Made by a program: the position numbers and the translations under genes
Shown: positions 42,226-51,563 of the stretch, in pieces
Layout of the letters: each line of letters begins with the position of its first letter
How positions within the stretch are numbered: the stretch's first letter is position 1
Source: an uncultured Porphyromonadaceae bacterium
Lineage (GTDB): Bacteria > Bacteroidota > Bacteroidia > Bacteroidales > Coprobacteraceae
Assembly (NCBI GenBank): GCA_900545915.1
Contig: URAV01000023.1
Coordinates: 1-57,937 of the forward strand
Length of the DNA: 57,937 nucleotides
Direction: 5' to 3'
The notes under the pieces: generated by a model
The model's input: only the letters and a program-made list of their open reading frames with translations
Databases searched by the model: none
What the model was told of the DNA's origin: nothing

Positions 42226-43980
42226 ATGAATAGGTTAAGTGCTTGTATTGTAATGAGCATAGGTTTGTTCTTTGGGGGAATAAACGGAGTGTCGTATGCT
42301 CAAATAAAGAGTGTGAAAGAGTCTTGTATAGCATCGTTTCGGATGCCGTTACCTCCTTCCGGTTTTAAACCGAAACTGGAGGATTTGAATGGTGATGGGA
42401 AGCCGGAAGCTATCTATTCTATAACAGGTGATAGTGTTCCTATTCTTTGGATCGATGATGACCGAGATATGAAATGGACGGACATCGAAGGCGATATGGA
42501 TAATGACTGTTTGTTGATAGACCGAAATAAAGATGGCATATATGGCGGTGACGGAGATTTGGTAATCGATTGGGTTGATAGCGATAATGATGGAAAAGCC
42601 GATCTGCAGATTGTGATGGATTATCCGGCCGTGCATGCTACGGAAGTATGGCCGAATGGGCATGTGATGATTTTGTTAGATACGGATAAAGACAATATTT
42701 TTAATTATATTGATTGGAATACTTATCAAATAAAAAGCTGGAATAAAAGCGGACGAGCAGCGTTCTATACGGATTATAGCGGACAATCTGCATTTACCAA
42801 AATGCATGTGGCTACCTATAATATGGGGGATTTAAGACTTAATTGGGAGAATCCCTTTTTGTTTTATGATCCGGATAAAGATGGCCTTTCGGAGATTGCC
42901 GTTCGTTTGTTGGATTCCCCGAGTACTAAGGATGAGAAAGCGTCTTGGAATGATTATGTAAATATGCAGTTGGAAGGAGTAATCGATTGGGTGTCCATTT
43001 CTGTAGATTTGGATAATGATAATGCTCCGGGAAATGATTTCGATTTCGATTTTACTTTAGGTCTTCGAGGAGGCGGATTTGATTATATGGATCAGGTTCA
43101 TGTATTTAAAAATATGAGAGGTTTGCCCGAAGCTGATAAATTTTTTATGGATCCGCGTTGGCGTCAGATGGATGAATTGATTTATCCCGATCATAAAAAT
43201 GCATTCGATCTGATTTTTAATAGGGGGAAATGGGAAAGTGCACATTTTGTTTATGACGAAGACGATGATTGTCACCGTTGGGAACGTGTAGAATTTTATG
43301 AAGCATTAGATCCCTTTAAGGTCGGAGCTGGAAATGGCGGATTAGACCATAATACACAGGCTGATGCGGCTGGAGACCGAGGAGAATGGGATATGGACTG
43401 TTCGGGAAAAGGTAATTTATATATTAGTCCTTTAGATGGTCGTTTACATTTATATGGAGCTGAATGGGGGTGTTGGCGTGTAGATCAGAATACAGAATAC
43501 TATCAGGGGTGGGATCGTCTTTGGATCAATAAAAATCCTAAGAAGTTCGCAACAGTAAAATATACGGATAAGGATGGTAACGGATTTCTGGATTATGTAG
43601 AATACGATATGGACGGTGACGGGAAATTCGAGACTGTATTTGATTTGAAAACTTTAGGGATTGATGATAGCGCTAAATTGATCGATATTTCATCATTTAC
43701 ATATAATGATTATACTAAAATGATGAAACGTATGTCGGACGGAATATGGGACCGTGCACAAACGGCAGTGCGTGTAGCGCACAAATACGGGTTGAATACC
43801 TCTTGGTATGCATGGTGGATAGAGGCACTTTCGTTGCGGGAAAAATATCATCGCGGATATTGGCTACAATATTATCTGTTTCAGGATTTGATGAATTACG
43901 GTCTTCGCACAGGAGATAAAGATTTGCAACAAAAATTGGTTGTCGCTTATTGTAGCGGGAATTGGAAAAGCTTGCTTTAA
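42226..43980 (+). CDS. Uncharacterised secreted protein with Asp-rich calcium-type repeats
   Basis: I do not recognise the family of this 584-aa protein. It has a signal peptide (ending ...NGVSYA) and at least eight DxNxDG-like loops: DLNGDGKPE near residue 53, DRNKDGIYGGDGD near 98, DSDNDGKAD near 118, DTDKDN near 152, DPDKDGLSE near 216, DLDNDN near 262, DKDGNGFLD near 448 and DMDGDGKFE near 462. These resemble dockerin/thrombospondin-3 calcium loops but are spread through the whole chain. Between them are large aromatic-rich stretches, and a helical Trp/Tyr-rich C-terminal end (SWYAWWIEALSLREKYH). It sits among GH30, sulfatase and GH59 genes with 12-bp gaps, so it is co-expressed. A new lyase, hydrolase or binding protein is possible. 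Confidence 0.6.
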   Translation: MNRLSACIVMSIGLFFGGINGVSYAQIKSVKESCIASFRMPLPPSGFKPKLEDLNGDGKPEAIYSITGDSVPILWIDDDRDMKWTDIEGDMDNDCLLIDRNKDGIYGGDGDLVIDWVDSDNDGKADLQIVMDYPAVHATEVWPNGHVMILLDTDKDNIFNYIDWNTYQIKSWNKSGRAAFYTDYSGQSAFTKMHVATYNMGDLRLNWENPFLFYDPDKDGLSEIAVRLLDSPSTKDEKASWNDYVNMQLEGVIDWVSISVDLDNDNAPGNDFDFDFTLGLRGGGFDYMDQVHVFKNMRGLPEADKFFMDPRWRQMDELIYPDHKNAFDLIFNRGKWESAHFVYDEDDDCHRWERVEFYEALDPFKVGAGNGGLDHNTQADAAGDRGEWDMDCSGKGNLYISPLDGRLHLYGAEWGCWRVDQNTEYYQGWDRLWINKNPKKFATVKYTDKDGNGFLDYVEYDMDGDGKFETVFDLKTLGIDDSAKLIDISSFTYNDYTKMMKRMSDGIWDRAQTAVRVAHKYGLNTSWYAWWIEALSLREKYHRGYWLQYYLFQDLMNYGLRTGDKDLQQKLVVAYCSGNWKSLL

Positions 43981-43992
43981 AAATCTGGTTTT

Positions 43993-45519
43993 ATGAAATA
44001 TCCGGTTACTTTTTCGACGTTATTTCCGGTGGTGGGATTGTTTTCTTTCCTGCTTTCGGCACAAGCCCAGACTCGTCCGAATGTCGTGTTCATAGTTGTA
44101 GATGATTATGGATGGGCAGATGTCGGGTATAATGGAAGCCGTTTTTATGAAACTCCCAATATCGACAAACTTGCTGCAGACGGAGTGATTTTTACGGACG
44201 GATATGCCGCAGCTCCGGTAAGTTCTCCTGCAAGGGTAAGTATAATGACAGGCAAGAATCCTGCACGAACGGGGATCACCGATTGGATTCCGGGTTATCA
44301 ATATGGCCTGGATAAACAGAAACTGAGCAAATATAAAATGTTGTCTCCTGAGATGCCGTTGAATATGCCGCTTGAGGAAGTTACTATCGGAGAAGCCTTG
44401 AAGGAACAAGGATATAAAACATTTTATGTCGGGAAATGGCATTGTGCGGAAGATTCTTTGTTCTATCCCCAATATCAAGGTTTTGATGTGAATATCGGAG
44501 GATGGTTAATGGGAAAACCTAACGGGGATGTCCGGAAAAAAGGAGGACGGGGAGCATATTTCTCTCCTTATCATAATCCGATGTTATCGGACGGTCCGGA
44601 CGGAGAGTACCTTACGGATCGTTTAGGAGATGAATGTTTGAAACTAATAGATTCGGCAGGAAAATCACCTTTCTTTCTTTTCTTGTCGTTTTATGCGGTG
44701 CATACTCCGATAGAGGCGAAACCTGAGGTTACAAAATATTTCGAGAAGAAGGCTCGGGAAATGGGTTTAGATACGATCTCACCTTTTACGACAAATAAAG
44801 ATTGGATACGGAATACTCCATATAGAGCTTGGCATTGGAAAGAACGTATGATACAGAGTGATGCCGAATATGCTGCATTGATATGGAGTATGGATGAAAA
44901 TGTGGGGAAAGTGTTAGATTATTTAAAAGAAGAGGGTTTATATGATAATACGGTCGTTTGCTTAGTTTCTGACAATGGTGGTTTATCTACAGCTGAAGGT
45001 TCTCCTACTTCTAATTTCCCGTTACGGGGAGGAAAAGGCTGGCTATATGAAGGTGGGGTACGAGTTCCCTATATTATTAAGTCTCCTTATATGAAAGGTT
45101 CGACTGGGATTTGTAGGACTCCTGTTTCTTCTACGGATTTTTATCCTACTATACTGGAGCTTACCGGAGCGACTTTGAAACCTTACCAGCATAAAGATGG
45201 AGTAAGTCTTGTACCTTTATTGAAAGGGAATACGGTCTTTGACCGGGGAGCTATTTATTTTCATTATCCTCATTATGGAGGTAAAGGCGATTCTCCGGCA
45301 GGAGCAATACGTAAAGGAGATTATAAGTTAATATGGTTTTATGAGGATGATCATATAGAGTTATATAATCTTAAAATGGATATTTCTGAAAAGGAAAATT
45401 TGGCAGAAACACAAAAGGAGAGAGCTTTGTCTTTACAGAAAGAACTGCGGGAATGGTTGTGCTCATGTGCTGCAAAAATGCCTGTATATAATCCGGATTA
45501 TAAGGAAATAAAATATTGA
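43993..45519 (+). CDS. S1-family sulfatase, serine type
   Basis: The 508-aa secreted enzyme (signal ...LLSAQAQ) starts with the sulfatase signature RPNVVFIVVDDYGWADVGY. The maturation motif is SSPARVSIMTG with Ser77, which an anaerobic radical-SAM enzyme (anSME) must turn into formylglycine; no such gene lies in the window. A second metal motif, GKWHCAED, and the C-terminal region with ELYNLKMDISEKENLA are typical of S1. It removes sulfate esters from sugars, implying that the target glycan is sulfated or that the cluster also serves a sulfated variant. The S1 subfamily cannot be fixed by eye. Confidence 0.92.
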   Translation: MKYPVTFSTLFPVVGLFSFLLSAQAQTRPNVVFIVVDDYGWADVGYNGSRFYETPNIDKLAADGVIFTDGYAAAPVSSPARVSIMTGKNPARTGITDWIPGYQYGLDKQKLSKYKMLSPEMPLNMPLEEVTIGEALKEQGYKTFYVGKWHCAEDSLFYPQYQGFDVNIGGWLMGKPNGDVRKKGGRGAYFSPYHNPMLSDGPDGEYLTDRLGDECLKLIDSAGKSPFFLFLSFYAVHTPIEAKPEVTKYFEKKAREMGLDTISPFTTNKDWIRNTPYRAWHWKERMIQSDAEYAALIWSMDENVGKVLDYLKEEGLYDNTVVCLVSDNGGLSTAEGSPTSNFPLRGGKGWLYEGGVRVPYIIKSPYMKGSTGICRTPVSSTDFYPTILELTGATLKPYQHKDGVSLVPLLKGNTVFDRGAIYFHYPHYGGKGDSPAGAIRKGDYKLIWFYEDDHIELYNLKMDISEKENLAETQKERALSLQKELREWLCSCAAKMPVYNPDYKEIKY

Positions 45520-45538
45520 AATGAAATATAATTGAGTT

Positions 45539-46651
45539 ATGAGACTGAGATATGTATGCTTATTATTCTGCATCTTTTTTGTAGGGTATATGAAAGCCGG
45601 AAATACGAAAATTTTTCCCGATTCATTAATGAGTGTAATGAAACGTGTTGCCGATTGGCAAATAGCGGATTATCCTCGGCATTTACATAAATGGACGCAT
45701 ACTCCTGTAATGTGGACTAACGGAGTAATGTATATAGGGATGGCGGAATGGGCTTCATTGTGGAAAGACGACTCTTATTTTGAATGGTTGAAGAAAATTG
45801 CCGCAAAAGAACGGTGGCATCCGGCAAAGGGTATGTATTTTGCCGATGATATTTGTGTATCGCAGCTTTATTGTCAATTGTATGAAAAATATAAAGATCC
45901 GGTGATGCTTCAACCGACGGAAGCTCGTTTGGAGTGGGTCATGAATCATCCTTCGGAAGCTGAACTTATTTATGAAGCACCTCATTCCCATGATCGCTGG
46001 TGCTGGTGCGATGCTTTGTTTATGGCTCCTACCGTGTATGCTCGGATGGGAAAGATCACTGGAGATATGCGGTATTGGAACTTTATGGAAAAGGAGTTTT
46101 GGAAAACGGTAGAACTTTTGTATGACCGAGAGGAAACCCTTTTTTATAGAGATACTCGCTATTTGTCGATGCGGGAAAAGAATGGCGCTCCGGTTTTTTG
46201 GGGACGAGGTAATGGCTGGGTGGCAGGAGCTTTAGCTGTAATTATAGATCAGTTACCTGAAAATTATCCGACACGATTAAAATATATAACTTTATACCGA
46301 CAACTTATGAAACGAGTTGCCGGTTTACAAGATGATGAGGGGTATTGGCATGCCAGTATGCTCGATATAGAAACATATCGAATGCCAGAAACAAGCTCTA
46401 CGGCTTTTTTTGTATATAGTTTGGCTTGGGGGATTCGTCGTGGATATTTGTCTGAAAAGAAATTTTTTCCTGTGATGGAAAAAGGGTGGAATGCTCTTGT
46501 GCGGGCGGTGCATCCGGATGGGAAATTAGGTTGGGTACAAGCCATCGGATCTGATCCTCAAAGAGTATCGGTAGATATGACGGAAGTATATGGTACAGGA
46601 GCTTTTTTGCTGGCGGGTACTGAAATTTATAGAATGGTTACAGAGAAATGA
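45539..46651 (+). CDS. GH88/GH105-type unsaturated uronyl hydrolase
   Basis: The 370-aa secreted protein (signal ...GYMKAG) has the six-hairpin barrel pattern of GH105. A key stretch is HDRWCWCDALFMAPTVYARMG, where the Asp is the usual general acid/base; WGRGNGWVAGALAV is another family hallmark. These enzymes hydrate the double bond of the delta-4,5-unsaturated uronic acid left by lyases and so release the keto sugar. It fits directly with the heparinase-fold lyase of the same operon. The last four bases overlap the next start codon (ATGA), so translation is coupled to the GH59 gene. Confidence 0.9.
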   Translation: MRLRYVCLLFCIFFVGYMKAGNTKIFPDSLMSVMKRVADWQIADYPRHLHKWTHTPVMWTNGVMYIGMAEWASLWKDDSYFEWLKKIAAKERWHPAKGMYFADDICVSQLYCQLYEKYKDPVMLQPTEARLEWVMNHPSEAELIYEAPHSHDRWCWCDALFMAPTVYARMGKITGDMRYWNFMEKEFWKTVELLYDREETLFYRDTRYLSMREKNGAPVFWGRGNGWVAGALAVIIDQLPENYPTRLKYITLYRQLMKRVAGLQDDEGYWHASMLDIETYRMPETSSTAFFVYSLAWGIRRGYLSEKKFFPVMEKGWNALVRAVHPDGKLGWVQAIGSDPQRVSVDMTEVYGTGAFLLAGTEIYRMVTEK

Positions 46652-48594
46652 AGCAATATTTATTTTTGTTATTGTTCATTATCGGAATTTCCGGAATATC
46701 TGCTCGGACTGTAATCCGGATAGACGGAAGAAGTCCCGGATTGAAATTTGAAGGTATTGGTGCTGTAAGTGCTGGGGCTTCATCTCGATTGCTTATCGAT
46801 TATCCTGAACCGTACAGGTCAGATATATTGGATTTTTTGTTTAAACCTTATTTCGGAGCTTCATTGCAACATTTTAAATTTGAGTTGGGAGGGGATGTAA
46901 ATTCTACTTGCGGAACAGAGCCCTCTCATGCTCGTACTCGACAGGAGATGATGAACCCGATTCGACTTTATTTTGAGAGGGGGTATGAATGGTGGTTGGC
47001 ACGGGAGGCTTTGAAAAGAAACCGAAATATGTTTTTCGATATATTGCAGTGGGGGGCTCCGGGGTGGTTTGACGAAGGTTTTTATTCTAAAGATAATGCA
47101 GAGTATTTGGCGTCGTATATAAAGGGAATGAAGCGTTATCATAATATCGATATAGCTTATTGCGGATTGTGGAATGAAAAACATATACCTGATTTATCCC
47201 GCAATTATGCCGTAAATATTTTACGTCCGGTTTTAGTTAAAAATAGGTTGGAAAAAGTAAAGATAGTCGGTAATGATATGTATTGTTCTTCACCTAAACA
47301 TCATGAGCCGTGGAGTTATGCGAGAGAGTTGTTGAATGATTCGATTCTGAAAGAAAATATAGATATCCTGGGATATCATTATTTGAATGTCGATGCTACA
47401 CAGGACGTGAAATTATTAGATATGCCTGTTTGGGAAAGTGAAGCATCTATTTTGTCGGGAAATTGGGAAGATGCTCATATTTTTGCACAGAATACGAATC
47501 GAAACTATATTCGGAGTCGTGCGGTCAAAACATTGATATGGTGTCCTGTGAATGCATATTTCCCGAATGTGAGTTGGAATGGAGTAGGAGCTATGGAAGC
47601 CTGTATGCCATGGTGCGGTTATTATGATGTGCGTCCGGCTATTTGGGCGATAGCTCATACGACGCAGTTTGCTGATCCGGGATGGCGTTATTTAGATGAT
47701 GCTTGTGGTGAAACTGGTACGGGATTGTCCTATGTTACTTTAAAGCATCCGAGAAAAGAGTTGTATAGCATGATCATTGTAACAGGAAATAGACCGGATA
47801 CTCTTGTTTTGGATGTTTCTCTTATTGGTTTAACAGAATTTTGTTTATGGAAAAGCGATGAAAAAGATCAGTTTATCCGGCAGACATCTGTCCCTGTCAA
47901 GGACGGACGCTTAATTTTGAACCTTGCACCGGATGCTATTTATTCATTGACAAATACGGTAGGGCAAAAGAAAGGAAAGTCAATTCATCCTATTCCTGCA
48001 AAGTCGGAATTTCCTGCATATTATACGGAGGATTTTGAATCGTATGAGAGAAGTTATGTTACTCCGCGCTGGTTATCCGATCAGGGAGGAGCTTTTGAGG
48101 TTGTGAAGTTGCCGGATGGCAACCGGGTATTGCAACAACAGATTACAGATTCGTTGATTTGTTGGGATCCTTGGGGAAAGAACGATCCGGAGCCTTATAC
48201 GCAGGCCGGATCGTCGAATGGTAGTAATTATGTAGTGTCTGCCGATTTTAGAATCGGAGAGCAAGGGTGTGCTCGGATTTTCGGAGTAGTGTCATGGTTC
48301 GAAAGCAATACAGCTCCGCACGGCATTGGGTTAGAGATAACACATAGTGGGGAGTGGAAATTATCGATAAATCAAAAAGTCATAAAAGAGGGGGTTGTAG
48401 AAATTGATTCTTCTGCATGGAATCATTTTGTTTTGGAATGTGGAATCTCTGAAGTCAGAGCTATAGTCAATAATTGTATATTGGCCGATATCCCGGCTGA
48501 TCGTAATTATGTAAAAGGTTTTTTTGGAGTAGGATCTGATTGGAATAAAGTATGTTTTGATAATTTGCAGGTAAGGCCATTAAATGTGAACTGA
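46648..48594 (+). CDS. GH59 galactocerebrosidase-like beta-galactosidase
   Basis: The 648-aa protein resembles animal GALC. Shared pieces are LKFEGIGAVSAGASSRLL, YPEPYRSDILDFLFKP, FGASLQHFKFELGGD, GTEPSHAR and YEWWLAREA. The acid/base is Glu177 in GLWNEKH and the nucleophile Glu265 in WESEAS. After the barrel and beta-sandwich, residues about 465-648 form a LamG-like module (DFESYERSYVTPRW ... FDNLQV), as in GALC. A signal peptide (ending ...GISA) exports it. The family removes terminal beta-galactose from glycolipids and glycans. In a polysaccharide operon the target is more likely a beta-galactosyl branch than galactosylceramide, but host-lipid use cannot be excluded. Confidence 0.9.
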   Translation: MKQYLFLLLFIIGISGISARTVIRIDGRSPGLKFEGIGAVSAGASSRLLIDYPEPYRSDILDFLFKPYFGASLQHFKFELGGDVNSTCGTEPSHARTRQEMMNPIRLYFERGYEWWLAREALKRNRNMFFDILQWGAPGWFDEGFYSKDNAEYLASYIKGMKRYHNIDIAYCGLWNEKHIPDLSRNYAVNILRPVLVKNRLEKVKIVGNDMYCSSPKHHEPWSYARELLNDSILKENIDILGYHYLNVDATQDVKLLDMPVWESEASILSGNWEDAHIFAQNTNRNYIRSRAVKTLIWCPVNAYFPNVSWNGVGAMEACMPWCGYYDVRPAIWAIAHTTQFADPGWRYLDDACGETGTGLSYVTLKHPRKELYSMIIVTGNRPDTLVLDVSLIGLTEFCLWKSDEKDQFIRQTSVPVKDGRLILNLAPDAIYSLTNTVGQKKGKSIHPIPAKSEFPAYYTEDFESYERSYVTPRWLSDQGGAFEVVKLPDGNRVLQQQITDSLICWDPWGKNDPEPYTQAGSSNGSNYVVSADFRIGEQGCARIFGVVSWFESNTAPHGIGLEITHSGEWKLSINQKVIKEGVVEIDSSAWNHFVLECGISEVRAIVNNCILADIPADRNYVKGFFGVGSDWNKVCFDNLQVRPLNVN

Positions 48595-48605
48595 ATTTAT
48601 TTATT

Positions 48606-50345
48606 ATGAGAAAATCAAATTATGATAAATTCCCGGTAACAAATATAACGGGAGAGATATGGGTAGGAATAGAGGATATAATTTCGCAATTGCAGCGTGA
48701 AATTGTAAAAAAAGATTTTATATTAGTTGTGGATTGTTATGTCGGAGTTTCCTTGGATAAGTTGTATGAATGTTTGGTAAATCTGCATCCTGATTTGTGT
48801 ATAAATACGGAATGTCTGATGAAACCGGAAAATGAAGTTCGCGATATGACTTATCCGTATGTGACTGATGACGAATTGTTCGGATATAGAACAAGATTAA
48901 ATATTTCCGATTTTTTTGATCATGAAAAAGTTTCATCTTTCCGTAAACGAATTTCTTCTGAAAAAGGCATAAAAATTATTCTGGGGAGTGGAGCTTCTTG
49001 GGTTTGCCCTGATGCAGATTTGTTGGTATATGGAGATATTGCACGTTGGGAGTTGCAACAGCGTTTTCGTCGTCATGAAATAAAAGCGTTAGGTGTGGAT
49101 GTCCGAAACGAATCACCAGCCCGGCAATACAAGCGTGGGTATTTTTGTGATTGGCAGGTGTGTGATACTCTTAAAAAAAGTATATATGAGAAAGTCTGCT
49201 ATTGGTTGGATATGAATATTCCACTGACTCCTAAGATGATAAGTAAAGATACTTTTATGCGGGGACTTGCCAAGACGATTGAGGGACCTTTCAGAGTTGT
49301 TCCGTTTTTTGATCCGGCCCCTTGGGGAGGTCGGTGGATGAAGGATGTTTGTGATTTAGATAAAAATGCCGATAATTTCGGTTGGTGTTTCGATTGTGTC
49401 CCGGAAGAGAATAGCTTGATGTTGCGAGTAAATGGTGTCGATTTTGAAATGCCTTCGGTGAATTTAGTTTATTTGAAAACCGCCGAATTGCTTGGAGAAC
49501 CGGTTGAAGCTCGTTTCGGACAGGATTTTCCGATACGGTTTGATTTCTTAGATACTATAGGTGGGGGGAATCTCAGTTTACAAGTGCATCCGACAACTCA
49601 ATATATACGGGATAGATTTAATATTCCTTATACTCAGGATGAAAGCTATTATTTGCTTGATGCCGAAGAGGGGGCATCTGTTTTTTTAGGAGTAAAAACG
49701 AATGTCGATAAAGAAAGCATGTTAGCTGATTTAAGAAGCGCCCAATCTGGAGAAACGATTTTTGATCCGCAACCCTATGTCAATTGTTTTCCGGCATTCA
49801 AACACGATCATTTTTTGATACCGGGAGGGACAGTACATTGTTCCGGAGCTGGAGCAATGGTTTTGGAGATAAGTTCTACCCCGAGTATATTTACTTTTAA
49901 ACTGTGGGATTGGAAACGGTTAGGTTTGGATGGTAAACCTCGGCCGATAAATGTGGAACATGGTAGTCATGTAATAAATTGGAAAAGAGACACGGAATAT
50001 GCTTTGAAATATCTGGTGAATTGTGTGGAGGTTGTTGCGGAGGGTGACGGATGGATAGAGGAAAAGACCGGACTGCATCCAAATGAATTTATTGAAACCC
50101 GTCGGCATTGGTTTGAAAGAACGGTAACACATTATACAAGGAATAGTGTCAACGTTTTGAATTTGGTGGAAGGAGATGAGGTTATTATAGAGAGTCCTGA
50201 TGAACGATTTGAACCGTTTGTGCTTCATTATGCAGAAACGGTCATTGTCCCGGATTCGGTCGGAACATACACGATAACGCCTTATGGTACAGCTTCGGGA
50301 AAACGTTGTGCTACTATAAAAGCTTTTGTTCGGTTAAATGCTTAA
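48606..50345 (+). CDS. Class I mannose-6-phosphate isomerase with N-terminal extra domain
   Basis: The 579-aa cytoplasmic protein has a type I phosphomannose isomerase module from about residue 215 to the end. Zinc-site motifs are visible: LQVHP with Gln326 and His328, DESYYLL with Glu, and PGGTVHCSGAG with His. It would interconvert mannose-6-P and fructose-6-P. The first 200 residues (IVKKDFILVVDCYVGVSLDKL, IKIILGSGASWVC, ADLLVYGDIARWELQ) are not part of ordinary ManA. They look like a P-loop kinase-type fold with the P-loop lost. With the following ROK gene it gives the operon a phosphosugar arm, suggesting mannose or fructose among the products. Confidence 0.85.
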   Translation: MRKSNYDKFPVTNITGEIWVGIEDIISQLQREIVKKDFILVVDCYVGVSLDKLYECLVNLHPDLCINTECLMKPENEVRDMTYPYVTDDELFGYRTRLNISDFFDHEKVSSFRKRISSEKGIKIILGSGASWVCPDADLLVYGDIARWELQQRFRRHEIKALGVDVRNESPARQYKRGYFCDWQVCDTLKKSIYEKVCYWLDMNIPLTPKMISKDTFMRGLAKTIEGPFRVVPFFDPAPWGGRWMKDVCDLDKNADNFGWCFDCVPEENSLMLRVNGVDFEMPSVNLVYLKTAELLGEPVEARFGQDFPIRFDFLDTIGGGNLSLQVHPTTQYIRDRFNIPYTQDESYYLLDAEEGASVFLGVKTNVDKESMLADLRSAQSGETIFDPQPYVNCFPAFKHDHFLIPGGTVHCSGAGAMVLEISSTPSIFTFKLWDWKRLGLDGKPRPINVEHGSHVINWKRDTEYALKYLVNCVEVVAEGDGWIEEKTGLHPNEFIETRRHWFERTVTHYTRNSVNVLNLVEGDEVIIESPDERFEPFVLHYAETVIVPDSVGTYTITPYGTASGKRCATIKAFVRLNA

Positions 50346-50355
50346 ATGAAACAGT

Positions 50356-51459
50356 ATGGGATATGTAAATGATAATAGAATAGTAATGACATTGGATGCC
50401 GGAGGAACGAATTTTGTTTTTTCGGCGATACAGGCCGGTGAGGAAATAATAGAACCTTTTTCTGTTTCGTCTTGTAGTTATGACCTGAAGTCATGCTTGA
50501 ACAGTCTGTTAGGCGGTTTCCGAAAAGTATGCTCTTTGTTGCCTCAAGATCCGGTTGCAATCAGTTTTGCTTTTCCCGGTCCTGCAGATTATGAAAATGG
50601 AGTAATCGGAGATTTGCCGAATTTCCCTTCTTTCAGGGGTGGTGTAGCCATAAAAGCTTTTCTTGAAGAAAAGTTTTGTATACCGGTGTATATTAACAAC
50701 GATGGAAACTTGTTTGCATATGGAGAAGCACTTGCTGGAGCATTGCCTTATGTAAATAGTTGTTTGGAGTCTGTGGGGAGTAACCGGCGTTATAAAAATT
50801 TATTAGGTATTACTTTCGGTACGGGGTTTGGAGCAGGAGTTGTGATAGATAAGGTCTTGTTACCGGGAGATAACGGTTGCGGTGGTGATGTATGGCTTGT
50901 TCGTAATGGTTATTATCCGAATATGATAGCGGAAGAGAGTGTCAGTGTTCGTGCTGTAAAACGAGTGTATGAGCGGTTTGCCGGATTAGAGAGTTCAGAT
51001 TTGACTCCAAAAGATATTTTTGAAATAGCGGATGGAAAGATGGGTGGTAATAAAAATGCCGCAGTGAAAAGTTTTCAGGAATTTGGCAAAGTTGCAGGAA
51101 TGACTATTGCCGGAGCTTTGAATATAGTGGACGGAATTGTCGTTTTGGGAGGAGGAATTACAGGGGCGGCAAAGTATTTTATGCCATCTTTGTTGGAGGA
51201 GTTGCGAGGAAATCTTTTCTCTTTTTCCGGAGATAGTTTTCCTGTTTTGCAAATGGATATTTTTGATCTTTCGAACAAGCGAGAATTCGATTCTTTTTTA
51301 TCGGATGAAGATGAACTTATAAAAGTTCCTGATTCGGATAGATATATTCCATATCGCAAAGTTAAGAAAACAGGGATACTTGTGTCATCCTTAGGGACTA
51401 GTAAAGCTATTGCATTAGGAGCATATACATTTGCTCTGACACAACTTGACAAGAGTTAA
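50356..51459 (+). CDS. ROK family sugar kinase
   Basis: The 367-aa cytoplasmic protein has the ROK/hexokinase-like ATPase frame: phosphate-1 motif TLDAGGTNFVFSAIQ, INNDGNLFAYGE with the likely catalytic Asp, and phosphate-2 GITFGTGFGAGVVID. The zinc-finger signature of most ROK proteins (CxCGxxGC) is replaced by NGCGGDVWLVRNGY, so it belongs to a divergent branch. There is no DNA-binding domain, so it is a kinase rather than a repressor. As last gene of the operon, after the phosphomannose isomerase, it likely phosphorylates mannose, fructose or a related released hexose. Substrate is inferred. Confidence 0.87.
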   Translation: MGYVNDNRIVMTLDAGGTNFVFSAIQAGEEIIEPFSVSSCSYDLKSCLNSLLGGFRKVCSLLPQDPVAISFAFPGPADYENGVIGDLPNFPSFRGGVAIKAFLEEKFCIPVYINNDGNLFAYGEALAGALPYVNSCLESVGSNRRYKNLLGITFGTGFGAGVVIDKVLLPGDNGCGGDVWLVRNGYYPNMIAEESVSVRAVKRVYERFAGLESSDLTPKDIFEIADGKMGGNKNAAVKSFQEFGKVAGMTIAGALNIVDGIVVLGGGITGAAKYFMPSLLEELRGNLFSFSGDSFPVLQMDIFDLSNKREFDSFLSDEDELIKVPDSDRYIPYRKVKKTGILVSSLGTSKAIALGAYTFALTQLDKS

Positions 51460-51563
51460 TATATCTGTTTGCATAATTTAGTAGGATATAAAAAGGTGCT
51501 TTGGAAATAGTTTCTATCTTTACAAATAGAAAGCTGTAATGAACCTTTTATATAGTATATTTT

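Noticed and set aside
35935..43992. Five identical 12-nt intergenic gaps as a hidden pattern
   Set aside because: The lengths match, but the five sequences are unrelated. Similar short gaps are expected in tightly packed operons.
43993..45519. Inactive sulfatase because the Cys of CxPxR is missing
   Set aside because: The Ser form SxPxR is a normal anaerobic sulfatase type matured by anSME, so it is taken as active.
46264..46545. Antisense open frame in the GH105 gene
   Set aside because: Its composition (many Arg, Ser, Cys) follows from the coding strand, and no start signal is visible.
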